Origin: PALSA-350 sp963834445
GTDB taxonomy: Bacteria; Acidobacteriota; Terriglobia; Terriglobales; Acidobacteriaceae
Length of the DNA stretch: 64,000 nucleotides
Direction of reading: 5' to 3'
Assembly (NCBI GenBank): GCA_963834445.1
Contig: CAWIBU010000007.1
Span: 186,001-250,000, forward strand
Shown here piece by piece: positions 61,114 through 64,000 of the stretch (positions are counted from its first letter, which is position 1; the number at the start of each line of letters is the position of its first letter). The notes under the pieces are model-generated. The model did not search any database, was not told where the DNA came from, and worked only from the letters and a program-made list of their open reading frames with translations. Both the position numbers and the translations under genes were made by a program.

Positions 61114-61789
61114 TCATTTCTTCACTTCGATGCTCACCGCTTCGAAGGGCTGGCTGCTGAGATTCTTTTCCGTATGCTCGATTGGCGTCCCCCAAACGAC
61201 GTCGCCGGCTTTGTGTTCTACCTTCTCGACCTTACCGGCAGAGTCTTTGACCTGAAAATCCTGATCGGTGAGGAAGACGGTTACCCGATCGGTCGAATGC
61301 TCGTGCATGGGAGTCACCCCGTGGGGCTCGACCCTGACCTGCACGACCCGAACCTGGGGGTTCTCAAACTCCAGCTTGTAATGGACGGGATCTACTTTGA
61401 GCGGATCGAGATTGCTGGTGAGCGCCTTGTCTGACCCTGGTGTCTTCAATTCGATCTCGACGATGTTGAAATCATGATCGAGGACCTGGGGCGAGTGCAT
61501 GCCACCCTGTGGACTCCACACCACCTGACCCGCCTTCCAATCGAAGACAGCCGGCTGCCTCCCGTCCTGATATTCGAACCGTTGCCGTCCCGATTGCAGG
61601 TAGACCATCAACCCGGTTCCTATCGTGCTGGTGAAACTTTCCCACCACCTGATTTTTCTCCAGGGCACGGACGACCTTCACCTCACCATTCTCGAACAGC
61701 ACCGCCGAAGGAGCCGTCGGGACAGAAGCCAGGGCGGCGCCCAGAAGTAGCAACACGGGATACAGTGTCATTTGCATGAGCGGGAGCAT
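61114..61789 (-). pseudogene. Exported bicupin protein, frameshifted
   Basis: A two-cupin protein split by one extra base. The first frame gives a signal segment (MQMTLYPVLLLLGAALASV), VLFENGEVKVVRALEK and GKFHQHDRNRV; the sequence continues in the next frame as MVYLQSGRQRFEYQDG, VFDWKAGQVVWSPQGGMHSPQVL and the second cupin VRVEPHGVTPMHEHSTDRVTVFLTD, KAGDVVWGTPIEHTEKN. The junction is at about 61607-61613 (GTT-G-ATGGTC on the minus strand). Joined length is about 225 residues. Metal-ligand histidines of both cupin domains are present, which suggests recent damage or an assembly error. Confidence 0.85.
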
Positions 61790-61962
61790 AGCGCATCATT
61801 TCTTGATGCGCAAATGAGTTGAGTTCGCGGCGCTGTTCACCGTTGCGGAAGCCCTGGAAACCTCGCGTAAAAAATCGTGAGTGACGGGGGAAGATCACGC
61901 AACAGCGTTCCCCGATCCCTGCGCTTGCAAGTCTCCTCACGGCATCACGCTCAGAGTCCGCG

Positions 61963-62745
61963 TTAGCGAACTTTGCCGGCCGCATTTTCCAGTACAACAT
62001 TGGCCAGTACGGCTGTGTCGGATTTTTCGGGCAGGTGCGAGCAGAAGCCGATGCCGGCGTAGAAGGGGCCGTCGATATGCAGATGGATCGGGGGACCAAA
62101 CTGGTGCATCGGCTCCCCTGCCAGGCTTACGAATAAAGCAAAAGAGTCGCCCTGTTTTTCGATGCCGATGCGTTTAGCGAAGACGCTGACCAGGCTGTCA
62201 GGAGTAGCCCCGCCAGGACGGCCGCGGCCGCCGACGCGAAACTCCGTATCCCGCACGCGAATACCTTTCTCTGCCCGCTCGGCAAGCTGGATCATGCCCG
62301 CACCGTGCAGGGCGACGATGGCTTCTTTAGCATCGTCATCCAGGTTCTGGCGAATGATCAGCACCGCTTTGCGATCGCCGTATCCAGTGGCATCGGGAAA
62401 AGCGATGTCCGCCGCCAGAGAGACATCGCCTGACATTTTCTTCCAGAGATAGCGGAACTCGTCGCGGGTGTACCACACGTTGTAGCCGGCGGAGTGGATC
62501 GTGTACTGCTGCGTCGCGGCGTCATAGGTGGCGGAGCCCGGCACCAAAGCGCTGCCAATGTCCGATTGACCCTCGAAACTGCCGATGGGGGTTGCGAAAT
62601 TGGTGCTGGGGCGATGGAAATCCGCTGGGGGCGCCACCTGCACATGGGTTGCGGACCCCGGCTGAGCCCAGGGCGGCGCTTGCGCGTGCATTCCAGGGCA
62701 CACGGCAAGAATGAGAATCGCAGTGAGAAACGCCGGCTGGCTCAT
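61963..62745 (-). CDS. Exported concanavalin-like (DUF1349-type) protein
   Basis: 260 residues. Signal peptide about 1-21 (MHAQ). The body looks like a beta-sandwich of the DUF1349/LamG sort: GSFEGQSDIGSALVPGSATYD, YTIHSAGYNVWYTRDEFRYLWKKMSGDVSLAADIAF (in parts), DRKAVLIIRQNLDDDAKEAIVALHG, and YAGIGFCSHLPEKSDTAVLANV near the end. Similar regions occur in acidobacterial proteins annotated as biopolymer transporter or PD40-linked, but no PD40 repeats are present here. Follows the tannase gene by ten bases on the same strand, so probably one operon. Confidence 0.78.
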   Translation of the reverse strand: MSQPAFLTAILILAVCPGMHAQAPPWAQPGSATHVQVAPPADFHRPSTNFATPIGSFEGQSDIGSALVPGSATYDAATQQYTIHSAGYNVWYTRDEFRYLWKKMSGDVSLAADIAFPDATGYGDRKAVLIIRQNLDDDAKEAIVALHGAGMIQLAERAEKGIRVRDTEFRVGGRGRPGGATPDSLVSVFAKRIGIEKQGDSFALFVSLAGEPMHQFGPPIHLHIDGPFYAGIGFCSHLPEKSDTAVLANVVLENAAGKVR

Positions 62746-62755
62746 GGGCGAGATT

Positions 62756-64000
62756 CTAATCCTTGCCGCAGGTGAAGTTGGCGGCGTCGTTGGTATCGCC
62801 GGCGCCGTTGTACTTCGCTACCGCGGGATACGGACACAGCGGACGAGTCATCGTAACTTTAGGATCGCCGCTTTCGCCAGGTGCGTATTTTGTGGTCACA
62901 ACGGTACCTGCAGAGATTCCCTTCTCGGTCCACCCGACCAGCGCATCAAAGATGCCGTATTTCGGTCCGTTGCTGGTGGGAATGCCGAGTTGGCCGAAAG
63001 CGGCTGGGCCCGGTCCACCGGCGCAATGTTCCATGCCGGGCACCATGTAGAGGCGAAGAAAGGAATCTGTTTGTTCCTCGCCCATCGTCTTCTGCACGCT
63101 TTGGTAATAAGCGATGCTGTTCCAGGGGGAGATGGCGGGATCGTTCCAGCCGTGATACATGATCAACTTGCCCCCACGTGCGGCAAATGGCTTCAAGTCG
63201 GGATTGGTGGCATCCAGGTCGGCCGAAGTTTTGGCGATGGCTTCCTGCCACATCGCGTCGACGGGCGCGGTCAGCATATTCCATTTGGGATCGCCCGTGA
63301 CCATGTAGCGGAAGTAATTCTGCGCGTACTGAAAGCCGTCGCCCGCACCGGGCGCGTGGCCCACGACCCAGCTTTGCCAGCTGCTTTCGTCGCCCATGGT
63401 ATAGCCGGGAAAGATGGATTGGCCGTGCCCGTCGCTGCCCCCCGCATAGTATTTTTTGAGTGCGGTTACCTGGGGTTGCGTGAGGCAGTCGAGTGAATCC
63501 TGTGCCTTGCACAGCAAGACCGCGGGATCGAAGTGGCACTTACCAGGATCGTTGATGAAGCCATCCTTGACGCCATCGGCCGCGTCACAGGCAGCCAGCG
63601 AAGCCCGTTCGATGGCGGGCAACTTCATGCTCGAGATATAGGCCCGCGGATCGCCATTGGTTACCTGGGCCACATCGAGGCCGGAGCCCAGCATGCGGGT
63701 CCAGGCATTGGCGGGAGCGCCGGCCAGAATGCCATCGTAGTCCGCGGGGAAGCGCTGTGCTTCCATCAAGGCTTCGCGGCCTCCATCGGAGCAGGAATCG
63801 AAGTAGCTCTTGTCTGCCGGCTTGCCGTAGTAGGCGTGGATGACATCTTTCGCGCGCTCGGCGGTGAGATGGACGGCGCGCCAGCCAAAGTCTTTGATCT
63901 TTTCGGCACGGCCATAGGCCCAGCTTGCATCCTGCGCCTCGGCCTGGTGGCCGGCATCCGAGCCGGCGGTGGCGTAGCCGCGGCGTAAGTTGCCCGCCAG
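62756..64000 (-). CDS. Tannase / feruloyl esterase family protein, 5' end cut by window edge
   Basis: 415 codons are visible; the N-terminus lies beyond the window. The alpha/beta-hydrolase core has YFDSCSDGGREALMEAQRFP with the nucleophile serine in Cys-Ser-Asp-Gly-Gly, the acid in GGKLIMYHGWNDPAISP and the base in VPGMEHCAGGPGP; the two cysteines beside Ser and His match the disulfide that is typical of the tannase family. Such enzymes release ferulic or gallic acid from plant polymers and are exported. The DUF1349-type gene follows ten bases after the stop. Confidence 0.93.
   Translation of the reverse strand: MAGNLRRGYATAGSDAGHQAEAQDASWAYGRAEKIKDFGWRAVHLTAERAKDVIHAYYGKPADKSYFDSCSDGGREALMEAQRFPADYDGILAGAPANAWTRMLGSGLDVAQVTNGDPRAYISSMKLPAIERASLAACDAADGVKDGFINDPGKCHFDPAVLLCKAQDSLDCLTQPQVTALKKYYAGGSDGHGQSIFPGYTMGDESSWQSWVVGHAPGAGDGFQYAQNYFRYMVTGDPKWNMLTAPVDAMWQEAIAKTSADLDATNPDLKPFAARGGKLIMYHGWNDPAISPWNSIAYYQSVQKTMGEEQTDSFLRLYMVPGMEHCAGGPGPAAFGQLGIPTSNGPKYGIFDALVGWTEKGISAGTVVTTKYAPGESGDPKVTMTRPLCPYPAVAKYNGAGDTNDAANFTCGKD

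Overview
The window looks like a piece of a GC-rich acidobacterial chromosome (Acidobacteriaceae/Terriglobia type). The evidence is the set of lineage-typical families: Oar-like TonB-dependent receptors with an N-terminal carboxypeptidase-regulatory domain, a PadR regulator followed by an ADOP-type MacB/FtsX permease, VWFA-related acidobacterial protein, Ser/Thr kinases fused or paired with PD40 or TPR domains, many secreted glycoside hydrolases, and intergenic palindromic repeats. I see no tRNA, rRNA, CRISPR array, transposase or phage gene.

Layout. 1-3.5 kb: amt-glnB ammonium module with an outer-membrane beta-barrel gene upstream. 3.8-12 kb: carbohydrate and acid catabolism (GH3 beta-glucosidase, sugar-type DMT permease, a TIM-barrel/SUMF1 fusion, a frameshifted tartrate/D-malate dehydrogenase, an aldo/keto reductase). 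12-21 kb: a nickel island: MHS transporter, nikR, two TonB receptors, a small secreted Cys/His/Met protein and a NiCoT permease, with two candidate NikR operators of identical 7-13-7 geometry. 21-28 kb: kinase plus TPR protein, type Ic aspartate aminotransferase, a SpoIIE phosphatase. 28-34 kb: PadR-ADOP pair, a low-complexity protein, DHA2 exporter. 34-45 kb: YVTN/HAF repeat protein, an overlapping pair encoding a RdhA/QueG-like Fe-S protein and an AhpD-like protein, an MFS carrier, a large Oar-like receptor and a VWA protein. 45-52 kb: GH144-like glucanase, a FitAB toxin-antitoxin pair behind a perfect palindrome, a kinase-PD40 protein, a DUF1080 protein. 52-64 kb: secreted RidA, DUF2911, a large unrecognised exported protein, YdeI-like protein, a phospholipase C-type phosphoesterase, PhzF, a frameshifted bicupin, and a tannase cut by the window end.

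The most interesting signals are (i) the nickel island with its operator pair and unnamed CCRR-motif protein; (ii) a roughly 330-bp repeat present three times (6.3, 33.7 and 34.0 kb) that carries a hairpin with compensatory base changes; (iii) a FitA-like operator palindrome; (iv) several genes whose promoter leaves almost no 5' leader. Two genes (10.87 kb and 61.61 kb) clearly carry single-base frameshifts and two more loci (23.03 kb, 39.65 kb) may; these could be real decay or assembly errors.
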